Of a DNA stretch of 64,000 nucleotides, positions 1-10,959 are shown in pieces (position 1 is the stretch's first letter; each line of letters opens with the position of its first letter). Below the pieces are notes generated by a model. It worked only from the letters and a program-made list of their open reading frames with translations. It ran no database searches and was not told where the DNA came from. This DNA is from Opisthorchis felineus (Eukaryota; Platyhelminthes; Trematoda; Opisthorchiida; Opisthorchiidae): the NCBI GenBank assembly GCA_004794785.1, contig SJOL01002192.1, positions 62,001 through 126,000 of the forward strand, written 5' to 3'. Made by a program: the position numbers and the translations under genes.

Positions 1-296
1 CGTGTTTTGTTGACATGGCGTCTTACAAAATCTCTTGTCTATTGTCTTGTTGAGCAAGGAGCCTCGATGACACCAGGTTTTCACGCTGAACTGTCACGCC
101 ACTCATCTGCATCACCAGCTAGCACAGGTAAACTAGCCGGAGTCGTTTTTTGTTCAAAAAGACATGGTCATCCGCTTAATAAAAATGAAGCGGTCAATTC
201 GGTCAATCAGCCAAAGAGGAATATAGGTGAATTTATTCGACAAAAAGAAACAGGAACATCCCTTTTTGAGGTTGTGTGTGCATGTGTATGTGTATA

Positions 297-476
297 GGGG
301 CAGATGGCTCAGTGGTCAGAGCGCGAATTTACTGACTGGAAGGTCCATGGTTCGAACCCGACCTCTGCCTCTCGACTTCCCCTGTGTAAGCTTGGGCAAC
401 CTGGCAGTATCCAAGCCCTCGTGCCTCATTCTGGTGGCATGGCAGTTAGGCACCAAAAGGGTGCTACAGCTGAACA
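297..476 (+). repeat. Family A tRNA-derived SINE, near full length
   Basis: The copy starts with a tRNA-like head: an A-box-like TGGCTCAGTGG at 305-315 and a perfect B box GGTTCGAACCC at 349-359. A body of about 115 bp follows, ending in GGGTGCTACAGCTGAACAG. The same head and body recur at 11.8, 28.7, 30.1, 31.1 and 61.1 kb. The head is an internal RNA polymerase III promoter by family analogy. It is not a tRNA gene because no acceptor stem can be closed. Bases 1-296 to its left hold no gene that I can support. Confidence 0.9.
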
Positions 477-1382
477 GTAACTAACTGGTATTCTCTTCTC
501 CAGGAACTGCAGACAACCAAGTTGCAGCAATATCTCACGCGCCTACGCTAACAATGCGCGAAACAGCTTGGTGTCTTCATCAATGAACACGTTTCAACAG
601 GCCTGTTTAAGCCAGCTAATACTGAAATAATGAAGCTAACTCTATAGGTTCCGGTAGGATCACGTACCCGTCCGTTTTTCGCGTGCCTGTGTACGGATAG
701 ATGGGGTCCATTAGCTTAGAGCTTTTGAATCCGACCATATCTTCACTGAAACTGCCTTTGAAAATCTAATCACCCGGCTTGGCTTTTATCAGGCTCTGTG
801 GGGAAACCGATCATTTTCTAGATAAGATAGGCAAATCAACCCTATTACCCTCTGGATCAGTCCTTTGTGGCTTATGAACAAGCTTACTTCCCCACAGAAT
901 TTCCCTACCTTCCTAAGCCTGTCTTTGAAGACGTGGTCCTGTGGGCAATAGCCTTAAACTACTAAGTGGTCAGGTGACTGAACACGTGGTGTGCACAAAG
1001 TGAATTCCAGTGTGGACAAGGGTTCTTGTGCAGCGGAACATTCTGCAAACCATCGAAATATTCGGCAAAGTACCCGGTCACTGTCCAAGCCCATGTCCTG
1101 TTTGTTATCGTACAGATGGGTAACCATTCACATGTACGTGCCGGATTACTCGCTAGCAAACGTGTTTATTATCTGATCAAACCAAGCGGTTGTTAGAACC
1201 ATTTTCATTTATCCGGTAAAGAATGGCAATGGTATTCCGACCGAACTTCCGTTTTATGTTCTGTTGCAACGAAGGTTTGCTAACTTAAGCGAAACTGACC
1301 ATGCACCACCTAAAAAGATTGCCTATTATCTCCGGACCTTTCTGTGCACAGTGTCCATATTTTACATTGTTTCTTATCTATA
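477..1382. other. No recognisable feature
   Basis: This stretch has only short ORFs on both strands with no domain, and I see no repeat shared with the rest of the window. It is probably intronic or intergenic. Confidence 0.5.
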
Positions 1383-1514
1383 GACTGGCAACTCTGAAGC
1401 CGTTTTCTTGGCCTTTTCCGCCACCGCAACCAGTGACCTAAGCGCTGACTCAGCAATGTCTGCTTCCAAACATGAAAGCATCAGCATAAAGGCATCCAGC
1501 AGCAGCGGCAAAAG
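1383..1514 (+). CDS. Candidate internal exon, Ser-rich, unknown
   Basis: A pyrimidine-rich tract followed by CTATAG at 1376-1382 is a good splice acceptor. The frame that follows is open to a stop at 1606-1608. It encodes a Ser/Ala-rich peptide (SATATSDLSADSAMSASKHE and onward). A possible donor, AAAAG|GTACAC, would end the exon at 1514. No domain is recognised. Low-complexity Ser-rich peptide is weak evidence on its own, so this may be chance. It could be an exon of an otherwise unseen plus-strand gene. Confidence 0.25.
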
Positions 1515-1609
1515 GTACACCGTGTCTCATTCTGCGTCACACAGTCAGTCAGTTGCTGTCGATTACGAATATCACAAGCCAAAATTCACTCAACAATTAC
1601 TCTTATGAA

Positions 1610-3015
1610 GTGGGTCAAATACTTTCAGAACCCCTCGGAATTCCCAGTTTTGCTGGTTTTCTATTGGCGCTGAGAACACTCGTCTTGTAAATTGACGTTC
1701 AAATTAAGAAACAAAACAGCTGATTTCTACTGGTTTGGTTAAACTTCTCCCAATAGTTGCTTTTTCCGTACACCTCGAATGCATTTATGCATATTGGTGG
1801 CCTATGAACGTTTCTTTTCAAATTTGAAACCTGGTTGTGCCTAGGGAATGCTGGATGGTGCGGAAAAAAACGACCTAGTCAACTGTTTGATCAAAAGTCG
1901 GCGGATTCCTTTAATCAGTGAATCGACTGCGTTTTCAATCTGACTGCTGTGCTTACCCTAACCAATGGAATAACCACTTCCGTTGGGACTCATTTAAATG
2001 GTTGTTGTTTAAATGTCCTTGACAGATGAGTTCTATTTTTAGTATCATTTTTTGACCCGCTTAGAACTTTCCACGTGAGCTTTATAAACAGCCCGTTTTC
2101 GGCTGCACATGACACGCTTGTACGCGTCAGTGATCAATAGATCAGCTGATTCGCACGTTCATTGGCTTTCTGGTTTGGCTAAGCGCACCAGGCTATCAAG
2201 CGGCTATCCGGACTCGGGTTCACGGTATTAAGAAGGCATTAAGAAAACTGTGGTCCATAACAGTTACTTAAGGGAACCGTCCCCTACAACGGTCTGAAGT
2301 AGAATCTGTTGCGATTCCAACAGTAGGCGATTGATGAACTTTTCTTGTATCTATTACGTCTCACCCAGATGGGCGGCAGGCTGAGAAAGCGGGAGTAGTT
2401 GAATCTTGAACGTAGTGCTGAAATTGACAAATAAAGAAATGATATTTTAGACAGAGGAGGGATCATCATTATCATCGACAGTATAGCATCAGTGTTCAAC
2501 AATGATGCTTCGCTGCCGTACAACCATGATTTATTTGAAAACGTCATTATGCAGAAAAGAATAAAAGTTGAAGGGGGATGGGACTTATTGCAAACCTAGC
2601 ACAATCGTTCCGAGGAGCCTACACCTTCAGACACTAGTCAGGCAATCTGGGAGAAAACGACGGAGAAAAACAAGACATTAGCTGTTTAGCGAAGATTGTG
2701 AAGATAATTTGAACACACCTGCTGGCAACCACAAAATTTAGCTTGTATCTTTTGGACAAAACACTGTCTGATCGTCCTATCTGATCGGCTAGGTTTCGTA
2801 ATATTGCAGCTATCTCGCTGAAGATGCTATTTATTTAACTTCTACGTCCGATTTGCTTTCAACGTCTCAGTAAATGTACTTTCTTCAGTTTCCGCCTTTG
2901 CAAACACTAATTGACTGTCCTCCATCATTAAGTTGTACGATAAACTGGTGAAAAACGCGATCAGCTTGAATATAGCTGGAGTCGGCCGGAAAGTTCAGGA
3001 AACGGGACTTCGGTG
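1610..3015. other. No recognisable feature
   Basis: Nothing supportable was found. ORFs here are short and lack domains. There is a short run of ATCATT/ATCATC near 2462-2475, too short to call a microsatellite. Confidence 0.45.
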
Positions 3016-3019
3016 AATC

Positions 3020-3290
3020 AGTCGGTTGCTTCACGTACTATGCACACCGAATTACCTTATACCGAGAACAGCTTTGTTTTTCATGCCTAATTCGGAGCAG
3101 CGAAACCCTAGAGATGGACAGAGTTCGACACGACAGGAGGAATTGAAGGGTGCTACGAAATGTTTCATTGATATTGTTGCTTCCTTCTTGCAGAATACGC
3201 TCCCTGTGCTTGGCTAGAGACACACACTGGTATGACTGTCAACCCGTATCAGCGGCTTTCATGCTGCTAGTCTCGATCCTGATTGTCTTA
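3020..3290 (+). pseudogene. Non-LTR retrotransposon RT C-terminal tail, frameshifted
   Basis: The translation contains a PNYLIPRTALFFMPNSEQR-type segment followed by a Gly-Gln-Ser/Thr-rich stretch. This resembles the conserved C-terminal tail (RWLGHVLRMP...RLPKR...MPNSEWRKQRGGQ) of flatworm endonuclease-reverse transcriptases. After a frameshift, the sequence at about 3190-3280 encodes PCAWLET and later a YQR-CC pattern, which fits the last part of the same tail (CAWLETLxDM...QWRSCC). The polymerase core is absent, as expected of a 5'-truncated copy. The match is from recall of the family and needs a BLASTX check. Confidence 0.6.
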
Positions 3291-3854
3291 CGGAGTTTTA
3301 AGTGTGTAGGCAGTTTGTTGTAGGATAGTCGAGGATAAGTTTCCCTGCCCCATTTCTTTATTCAAATAGACTGATCTGCTTGTACGACGGTGAAACACAA
3401 TGTTCCCACCTGGAATCACTGTCAACGATGATGATATTGATGATGACGGTGTAGATGAGACATTTAGAAGCTCAATCATTCTCAGAAGAGCATCTTCCGT
3501 AGTACTGATGACGAAACAAATGTAAAGATCCTAACTCTCGTCGAAGGAATAAATGCTAAATACTCTCCACTAAACCGTGTGGACAATGAGATCACCACTT
3601 GTTGAGCTTGGTTATGCAACTGGTGGTACATGTGGCGATTAGGGATGAATCATCAGATTACGAAGATCCATGCAACGCTGCGTCAACCAATTCACTCTTG
3701 ATATCCAGGACCGGGGATGGAACCACAAAGCACCCTGTCTCATGAGAGAGAGAGACAACCGGAAAAGAACTCTGCGTTTAACTTGGATGCTTTTTTAGGC
3801 GTTTCTTCGGTGGTTTCTCGTCTCTCACTTTTCATATTTTTTTCTGCTTCACAG
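3291..3854. other. No recognisable feature
   Basis: No gene, domain or repeat was recognised here. The sequence ends in a pyrimidine-rich tract (about 3835-3854) that serves as a possible splice acceptor for the candidate exon that follows. Confidence 0.4.
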
Positions 3855-4117
3855 TGAAGCCTTTTAATAAGATAAACATGCCGAACCGGAACAAGGCTAT
3901 CCAAGTTACAAAGAAAGTTCACAGCAAAGGACCACACAGACAGTTGTGCGGTCCGAAATGCTTTGCTGTACAAAAGGTGTTGAAGAGAGGGTCGCGAATG
4001 TTAAATTTGCGGCAGAGTTCCGACTTGGTTGTCGATTCTAGGTTGAGTCAAGAAAATGGAAAGCGTAGGACAGTTCATCTTTTGGTGGGTGATGTGAGAA
4101 GCGTACTTGTCGTATAG
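3855..4117 (+). CDS. Candidate exon, basic peptide, unknown
   Basis: A strong acceptor-like tract (ATTTTTTTCTGCTTCACAG) ends at 3854. The frame then stays open for 87 codons to a TAG at 4115-4117. The peptide is Lys/Arg-rich, includes a LCGPKCFAVQK segment, and has no recognised domain. A possible internal donor, CAAAAG|GTGTTG, at 3976/3977 would shorten it. A minus-strand ORF overlaps at 3740-3973 and looks no better. Without transcript evidence this stays a candidate. Confidence 0.28.
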
Positions 4118-4879
4118 TGGTTATAGCTGTCACAGTTTCGTTCACCGATGATTTGGAAGGTGGGGTACGTGGCTGCGCGGTAGTTAACATAATTATAGCG
4201 TAAATACAGGGTTGTCAGCGGACTTTTAAGTGGGGAGATTGAGAAGGGAGCTGAGTCGAAATACCGGGGATTCCTGACACACGTGATAAAAGATGGAAGA
4301 CAGGATAGAGTAAGAGTGATAGGCAAAAGACTTCTTCCTTAGTGGATAGTTGTAAACGAGCTAGATCTGTATCACTGAAGATCTGGTTGTCTGTTAACAA
4401 GAAAACAAAAGTGGTGGATCGAGTCATAGTTTCTTAAAATCGCACACTGATTGCTTCCCTTCATCCTGGGGATATCTAGGGTAACGTAAACACGAGTTCT
4501 TAAGGGTCCTCGTTGTACATTGCTGATTTATTTCAACAGTGAGGAAGAAGTTGCATACTGTTCCCCGGTTTCTGATCATCTTCATGTACATGATCGAATC
4601 TCAAATGAAAGTTTAAAACTTCCTCACTACCCAGAAACTATAAGTGGTTTAACCAAAATTGGAGATATCCCACAAGTCGTGTAAGCCTTCCATCTGAAGC
4701 ACCCGATTTTGAGAGAACGTGAGTTGATTGAACGATCCTGGTCCGCCGCAGGAATCACAGTGATTGGAGCTCCCTCAGATGTTGAACCTACAGCAGGCCA
4801 GGCGTGCAGATGACCGTATTGTGACCCACTGGCATTATGCGAGCCGGTTTCCGACAGATAGCGATCCCCCATAGGATGG
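4118..4879. other. No recognisable feature
   Basis: Short ORFs only, without domains or repeats that I can match elsewhere in the window. Confidence 0.4.
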
Positions 4880-5415
4880 GCACGAATTGTACCTCTTGGA
4901 GATGGAATTGTTCTACACAGTCCTCAAAAGCCTCCAACGGGCTCTCAGAGCTGTTTCATTCTTATTTGGGATTGTCGGCAGTGCGCCTTTCACGAAGTTC
5001 CAGAAAGTGTGAAATCCGTGTCCTCCCGGACACTTAAGGTTTCAGCGGAAAGCGGCTGGCCAGCAGTATTATGAGTTCGAACTTAGACAGGATATGGCCT
5101 CACTCCTCTTTCAAACATCCGATTCACATCATGTGGCAACGTGTTGACTGCCTCCTCGAGTGATGACTCCGCAGACACCAGTCGCACTTACCAGGTGAAT
5201 TTTATCCTTGCTCTGAGATACTTATAGACCGTTGGTGGTGTGAGAAGATCTGGCAATTTTCGATTGAGATTTCATCCTATAGGTGAGGGAAACACATTCC
5301 ATATCCTAAGTGCGGCCTAATCACACTGCTGATCAGCTGCTCGTTGCCGACCAAATGTGTTCAAACCATTAACCGAGAGGTCGCGGGTTCGGCAGTGAAG
5401 CACCGATTTTCCTAT
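4880..5415. repeat. Family D composite: inverted pair of tRNA-like SINEs
   Basis: A minus-strand tRNA-like copy (about 4985-5075) and a plus-strand copy (about 5310-5400) face away from a middle segment. The middle segment contains CATCCGATTCACATCATGTGG. The same layout recurs at 8960-9530, and half copies occur at 25.2 and 41.3 kb. The plus copy keeps the CTCGTTGCCGACC (A-box-like) and GGTCGCGGGTTCGG (B-box-like) segments. The left arm is more diverged. This is inference from visual alignment of the four loci. Confidence 0.65.
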
Positions 5416-5430
5416 GTGATGTGGGTTTTA

Positions 5431-5461
<31 letters not shown>

Positions 5462-5473
5462 CGATGATGGTGA
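5431..5473 (+). repeat. (ATG)n/(TGA)n microsatellite
   Basis: An almost uninterrupted trinucleotide tract of ATGATG units, with ACG and GTG interruptions toward its right end. It sits directly 3' of a family D SINE copy, a common place for simple repeats to expand. Confidence 0.95.
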
Positions 5474-5828
5474 TTATACGCAGCATACTTCCAGTCATCA
5501 TACGAGATGGTTTCATTTTGTTGCACCAGATTTATCACTATTCACCTATTGTTTTTGCCATTGAAAGTGCTCTGACGGCGTGTAATCTTAAGCAACTTTC
5601 GTAATGGTTAATCCACAGCACTCTTCGGATTATGGACTGTAGAGACAAGCAAGCAAAAATCCAAGCTTACTATTGAATCATTCGGGAACCAATACATCAA
5701 AGGAAATAGCATGAAAGTATTTGGTAACCACAGTGACTTTTCACGAAGTACGAATTGATCTGCGCACTGAATAAAATGACGTAATTCAGATTAGTAAGGG
5801 GGTTGCCCGTTCGCGTTTGCCGTTCTTG
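5474..5828. other. 3' flank of the minus-strand gene, nothing else seen
   Basis: This lies downstream of the stop codon of the minus-strand gene. I do not see a clear AATAAA on the minus strand close to the stop. Confidence 0.4.
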
Positions 5829-6797
5829 CTAGTAACGTTTCGAGATAGTCCGCTTGGGCACACATCGACACACTGGGAGACACTGAGACCTCCGGTTAGC
5901 GAACCATGACTCATCTTCTTCGTCGTCCTTTTCCTCAGCGTCCGTCATGGTAGCGATTTCAGAACAAATCTTCGTCGAATTTGGATAGTCTGTATCTCGG
6001 TCTAAACGACCCGAAAAGTTTAGAAATTTGCGCTGTAAGTAGTCTTCGATGATTTCGCACATTCTCTTTGATGCAGGAAGATCAAGACCGTTAAAAGATT
6101 CGCTTGGATCTAGCCCAGTGCTTGATTGATCGTGTGTATGGCTTTCCACTGGACACAAACTATCTTCTAAATCTTCCAGTAAGTCATCGTAGACGGTCCA
6201 ACTGTTCCTACTCCCTCGCCACCTGGGTTCGGATGTCAGGGGTTCACTGGTTGGTTGTAGCTTCCATTCCAATTTTTTCCGACGATGAACATGAACTTCA
6301 GCTTTGACTGGTTCCTGGGTCTTTACATAATCGTCAGTCACGAGAGACGTGGACGATGTAAACTGTACGGACTCCTCATCTGCCATTCTTTTGGGAAGGC
6401 ATGATACTTTCGATGGAGCTTGAACATGTACACTGTCGTTTAAAGTTGGCTGCCTTAGAGTACGAACGAGTACTGGGAGTACTGAATCGTCCGTTATGTG
6501 GGGACTGCGCCCAATAATTTTATACTCATCAGTGTCCCCATAGATTATGGAGGTGGCTAATGATTCTGGACAAGGCAGGTCGGGTTCCCAGTTTTCATTC
6601 TCATCAGAAAGGTACGGTCCTGCTGGGACGTCTGAACTTACGCTATTTGGGTTCTGTTCATGACATGTAAAGAAGTCTCCATCAGAGGTCTCTCCTGCTG
6701 GACTGGTGTACAGTGTTTTTAGTTGGTTTTCTGTAATATTGTCCGTCAGAGTCCCCACAGATTTATTACTGACTAGTTTTGGTACTGCTGCCTCCAT
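5829..6797 (-). CDS. Acidic, probably disordered protein of unknown function (terminal or single exon)
   Basis: The open frame runs from 6908 to a TAG at 5829-5831, but its first codon there is TTG. The first ATG is at 6797 (AAAAATGGAG, a strong Kozak context), giving 322 codons. Alternatively the frame is an internal or terminal exon beginning after a CAG acceptor (exon from 6877). The product is rich in Asp, Glu, Ser and Thr. It has a basic patch (HRRKKLEWK) in the middle, a Leu/Asp/Glu-rich stretch (DDLLEDLEDSL), a short helical segment (MCEIIEDYLQRKFL), a poly-acidic run (EEKDDEEDE) and a C-terminal Cys/Arg-rich end (CLPVCRCVPKR). No catalytic domain or signal peptide is recognised. The length of the open frame, against short ORFs around it, is the main evidence that it codes. 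Function is unknown; the composition would fit a nuclear or scaffold protein. Confidence 0.65.
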   Translation of the reverse strand: MEAAVPKLVSNKSVGTLTDNITENQLKTLYTSPAGETSDGDFFTCHEQNPNSVSSDVPAGPYLSDENENWEPDLPCPESLATSIIYGDTDEYKIIGRSPHITDDSVLPVLVRTLRQPTLNDSVHVQAPSKVSCLPKRMADEESVQFTSSTSLVTDDYVKTQEPVKAEVHVHRRKKLEWKLQPTSEPLTSEPRWRGSRNSWTVYDDLLEDLEDSLCPVESHTHDQSSTGLDPSESFNGLDLPASKRMCEIIEDYLQRKFLNFSGRLDRDTDYPNSTKICSEIATMTDAEEKDDEEDESWFANRRSQCLPVCRCVPKRTISKRY

Positions 6798-6909
6798 TTT
6801 TACTCTATCTGGGTTTCTGGAGGATCGGACCCAGAAGAAGGAAGGTGAGCCTGTTTGCAGCGCAGTTCGTACACAAACTGAAGTGAAATCATATTCACGA
6901 ACAACCAAA

Positions 6910-7286
6910 TTAAATCCCTTTCAGTGCAGCAAACATGGCCAGAACTATTTACTGGGACTGGTTTACGCAAGCGTGAGAGGCCCACAATCGATCACATACA
7001 TTCAAACCAGCCTTGATCACGTGGAAGTTACGCTAACTTCTAGCTATGCTTACTTACTTACTTATGCTACCTTCTAGTATTCACTGTTGATCATCCATAC
7101 TTACTGTTGTTCCTGAGCTCTCAATTCACTCTCGGCTGTAATGAAGCGCCCCCTTCTTTTAAATACTGGTTTGCATCGAATTTGAGTTGATTCGGCTGTG
7201 TCGGGTCTAAAATCTGGCCAGTGTCCTGCTGTCTGTTGCAGACTAGTAGACAGACGGACATAGAGAGTTCCTGACTCAGTGAAGAA
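6910..7286. other. 5' flank of the minus-strand gene
   Basis: Upstream (minus-strand sense) of the 5829-6797 gene. It may hold an intron or the promoter. ACTTACTTACTTA around 7045 is a short tetranucleotide repeat. No exon can be supported here. Confidence 0.35.
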
Positions 7287-7390
7287 GTGACTGACTGACT
7301 GAATGAATGTCTGCCTGCATGCATGCATGTATGTCTGCCTGACTGGCTTGCTGACTGGCTGGCTAGCTAGCTGGCTGGCTGGCTGGCTGA

Positions 7391-7449
<59 letters not shown>

Positions 7450-7507
7450 GCTGGCCGGCTTGCTTGCTAGCTGGCTGGCTGGCCGTCTGGCTGGATGGCC
7501 GGTCGAT
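7287..7507 (+). repeat. (GGCT)n-based tetranucleotide satellite
   Basis: About 220 bp of TGAC, TGAA, TGCC, TGCA and finally GGCT tetramers, with over a dozen consecutive GGCT units between about 7395 and 7445. Variant tetramers flank a purer core, which is the pattern of a long-lived polymorphic microsatellite. Confidence 0.95.
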
Positions 7508-7784
7508 AGACGGACGAGTTCTATTTGATCACATCAATTGAAAATCGCCGATTGCTTTTTTTGTTTCGTTGTTGCAAATCTGTTGGCTGCTTAAGCACTT
7601 TTCTTACTACCTCTGAAAGCATAAGACGTTTCGAAATAGAAATACCCGCATATTGTATATCTTCAATAATCATATGAGATGTTTAGTGAGGGAGCCAGTC
7701 GTCAGTTACTGTGGGGTTTTGTGAATTCTTGTACATGTCCACGCAAGACAGAAGCACTGTATCTGATTTTGTGCTTTTATCGGT

Positions 7785-7845
7785 ACTCATCAGGACTAAA
7801 TCTACTCAAACCTACAGGGCTTTCTTTCGGCCCATTTATTATTCG
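7785..7845 (-). repeat. Very diverged family B fragment with a CTGATGA remnant
   Basis: On the minus strand this shows CTGATGAGTACC followed by a short stem and AAAA in place of GAAA, echoing the hammerhead-bearing repeats at 23.8 and 41.9 kb. The similarity is too low to be sure. No gene is seen in the surrounding 7508-8330. Confidence 0.25.
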
Positions 7846-8334
7846 AGGGGAGCGCGTTATCACAGCCTCACCCTAACACAGTGGAAGTTCAAGCAGATGA
7901 ACATTTCTGTAGACTGAGTCACGTGACTGGTTTGCCAGAGGCTCCAAACAACGGTCCAGTGCTCGTTCTGCGTGTGTCATCGGTTATCAGCCGGAAATTT
8001 AGGCCGTCAACATTTCAGCCACAAGCAACGTTAGACCTGTCCTTTACGGGTTAAGATACAGACACTGATTACAGACCACTAGAGTCAGAAGGCCCCCACT
8101 TATTGCTCAAAAGATGTCAAGTTCTTGCAATTTTCATCCTAAACTGACGCATCAGGATCTACGAAATAGTATCTTCATTTGTTTTCCTCCTGCTTCAGCC
8201 TCAAAGACAGTTGAAATACCGAACCATCTCCTCTGACCTTATACTGCACATAAGGTCGCTAAAGACCCTTCGATAACCTGCCACCACTTTCGCCGTCCCT
8301 GGGACCTTTCAGGTGGATATGGTACTTCTTGAAG

Positions 8335-8405
8335 CACAGCGAGAAATTTGAATCCGATAGCAGGCTGTCAAAGGCTTTTCGGCAACCCTATGAGTAGTGT
8401 TGGGC
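8335..8405 (+). repeat. Family B 3' fragment
   Basis: GCAGGCTGTCAAAGGCTTTT followed by CAACCCTATGAGTAGTGT matches the segment just 3' of the ribozyme at 23825-23885 (GGGCTGTCAAAGAATTTTCA, then TATGAGTAGTGT). The ribozyme core itself is lost here. Confidence 0.6.
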
Positions 8406-8959
8406 CAAGGAAGTTAAACAATTTACTGTAAACTAACAAAGTTTTCCCAAGGCAACTGTAAAAGCAGACCAACATAACTTAGAAAGTCATGGATAGGAAA
8501 GAAGTAGCTGGTGCGGAATTCACTTGGATTTCTAAGCGTCCAATTCAAATTTTCGTCCTGCGTTCTGGCTCTAGCTTAGCGACTGCCATTGAGGCGTGTT
8601 TATTACACGCCTTCAAACACTCAGTGATCTATAACTCATCAAGCAACCAGGGCAATTGACTCATCCCTGACATGCATTATAAGTTGGACCGAGGGTTTTC
8701 AATGACCCCTGGTGGACTTTCAATGAAGTGGGGGGAAGTGAGTGGGGAAGTGCCCCATCCTGGTGTGAACGAGGGGTTCTCAAAATATCGACCAAATGGA
8801 AGCAAGCCTGGATCCCTTACGGTCAACCACGTCATGCTTCACCAGTCTCGCGTGATAAAAGAAAGGGCAATGAGTCGACCATGAATCGACCAGAACAGCC
8901 TGGACGGATGACCCATTTTGCGTTGTTGGGGTATCCAAGCGTCTGGAAGTTCACCTAGG
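8406..8959. other. No recognisable feature
   Basis: ORFs at 8672-8958 in two frames overlap each other and lack domains. The right part leads into the family D composite. Confidence 0.4.
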
Positions 8960-9530
8960 TGGTACAATTCCTTCTGAACACTGCTGAAAGTATGAGGGTT
9001 TGGAACTTTGTAATGGAGATTTCATCTTTTAGGTGAAGCCAATCAATACTGAAAAGACGAGAGGCACTGTACAGTTGTTTCATCCCCATTGGGAAACATC
9101 CCCAGTGCGCATCTCACAAAACTCCAGAGTCTCGAATCCGCGAAATCCCACCAGTAGTTTAAACACTTAACCGCTCGGCTACTAGCAGCTGAGCAGCAGT
9201 GTGATTAACTTACGCTCACTCATCTTTCAAGCACCGGATCCACATCACGTGGTCACACATAATGACTGGCTCCTCGACTGAAGACTTCTCAGATGAATTT
9301 TTCACCCACTGAGTAAGTTGTATTATACCCCTCAACTGCATATATATTGTTCGTAGTTTGAGGAGATTTCGTGTTTGTGCAAGCTAATCACACACTCAGT
9401 CGCTCGTGGCCAAATGGTTGTGTTCAAACTACTGGGCGGGAGATCGCCGGTTGGATACACCCTGGAGTTTCGCGAACTGCACACAGCTGATGACTCCCAA
9501 AAATAGATGAACCAGTCGAACAGTAGTCCT
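8960..9530. repeat. Family D composite: second inverted pair of tRNA-like SINEs
   Basis: A minus-strand copy (about 9110-9215, reading GTAGCCGAGCGGTTAAGTG) has a Leu/Ser-tRNA-like A box and a GGATTCGAGACTC B box. A plus-strand copy lies at about 9385-9510 (CTCGTGGCCAAATGG, then GGGAGATCGCCGGTTGGA). The middle contains CACCGGATCCACATCACGTGG, which aligns with the middle of the 4880-5415 copy. Two loci therefore share the same inverted arrangement, so the pair probably moved as one unit. Confidence 0.7.
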
Positions 9531-9566
9531 TGGTCTTGAGGATGGATTGATTTCACTCACTCACAG

Positions 9567-9734
9567 GTTGAAAATCACCATCGAGAAAGTTCCGAACCTT
9601 ATCACTGCATTTTCCACTGTCATCCGGAAATCCATCGTAATACTTTTGGAAGCAACTCTCCAAAATGTTGTAAAAATTGAGTTGTTGGGTGCCTCTGAGT
9701 TTGGCACGATTGTAAACGCATCTGTTGAACCTCA
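9567..9734 (+). CDS. Candidate internal exon (168 bp, phase-symmetric), unknown
   Basis: CACTCACTCACAG is a fair acceptor ending at 9566, and CCTCA|GTGAGT at 9734/9735 is a good donor. The enclosed 168 bp is a multiple of three and stays open. It encodes an aliphatic, helix-prone peptide (KVPNLITAFSTVIRK, then SIVILLEATLQNVVKIE). No domain is recognised. Other exons of the same gene cannot be placed. Confidence 0.35.
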
Positions 9735-10959
9735 GTGAGTTTCAATAAAACCGATTAAACGGAAAAATATATTGCTACTTTGCTGTTCTCTGTTTGAAGT
9801 TATAGTTAGCATTATGCAGACCAGATTGAATTCGGTGTTTCTAGCTATGTTTATTCTTCCAGGATGTTTACATGCTGAAATGCCATTACTTCTAGAATTA
9901 TCTCCTTATGGTGGGCCTCTACGAAGATGACCTCTCCAGTCCTGCAGGAGTCTGATATAAATATCCTGCTCATCGTGCTTGGAATGATATTGAGCCTGAT
10001 AGGAATTTTTTAGAGTAGATGGAGTGATTGATGTAGCTGAATCCATGCAAGGTAAGTGAGAAGACTTGAGTTTAGTTCAGTTGCCCAATTTTCGACGCTC
10101 AGTTGTTTTAATGAACAATGACCAACCAACCCTAACTGCTTCAGACCCTGTCAGATAGTGTACCAAGTACGAGCGAGCAAATTTGAGCATCCAGCGAAGC
10201 GTGAAAATATCGACAAACAAGGTTGCTTTCAACCTGATAAGAACCCAGATTTGTGCATCATTAAACCGAAATTTCTTTGGAACAAAACAAGTCAATTCCA
10301 ATGGATTCGACACGATGTAGCTGCTACTGTGGCTTCGTACGTGTTGTAACTAACTGCTGCCCCCACTCCAGTGCTTTAATGTTGGAAAAAGACTCGCAAA
10401 CAAGCGACTGCAAAGATTACAAGAAGTATCGTGGTATTTAACGCGCACCTTTGACCTTGATCCAGGCTGTCAGATCGGCGTTTGGTGGACATCCATCATC
10501 GTCGGACTTGTTTGTATGAGATGCCCGAACACTCATCGTCGTCAGCCGTTGCTGAATTGCATGACTGCTTGAGCGTCCAATCGGCAGCTGGCTTTCCTGG
10601 CCACAATGCTTGACGGCTTTCTTAATGCGATTTTGGTGGATTTTGGAATTCTCATTAGGTTTCGGGCATTCTGTGGATATTTTCAGGTATCTGACCTTCC
10701 TGACTGTAGGTAGTGCACCTCTATCAAAAACGCAGTCAATAAGAATGCGCGTGCACTTATTACGATCCTTCGGTGTGCAGTACGTTCACCGTTTTGTTGG
10801 GATCGTAATGCAATCATATCAGTTACACGGGAGCGGCTCCCAATCCCATGATCTGCTAAATACATAGATTTACTACTGCGGTCCACAGAGGTGAAATATG
10901 ACTTACAGTGTTTTCCCACACATCCTCGTTTAGAACAGTCCTCCAAATTCCACGTCTAA
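9735..10959. other. No recognisable feature
   Basis: ORFs on both strands at 10077-10349 and 10610-10946 overlap antisense to each other and lack domains. Nothing else is supported. Confidence 0.4.

Noticed and set aside
297..370. Functional tRNA gene
   Set aside because: It has A and B boxes but no closable acceptor stem, and the same sequence recurs with the SINE body at several loci.
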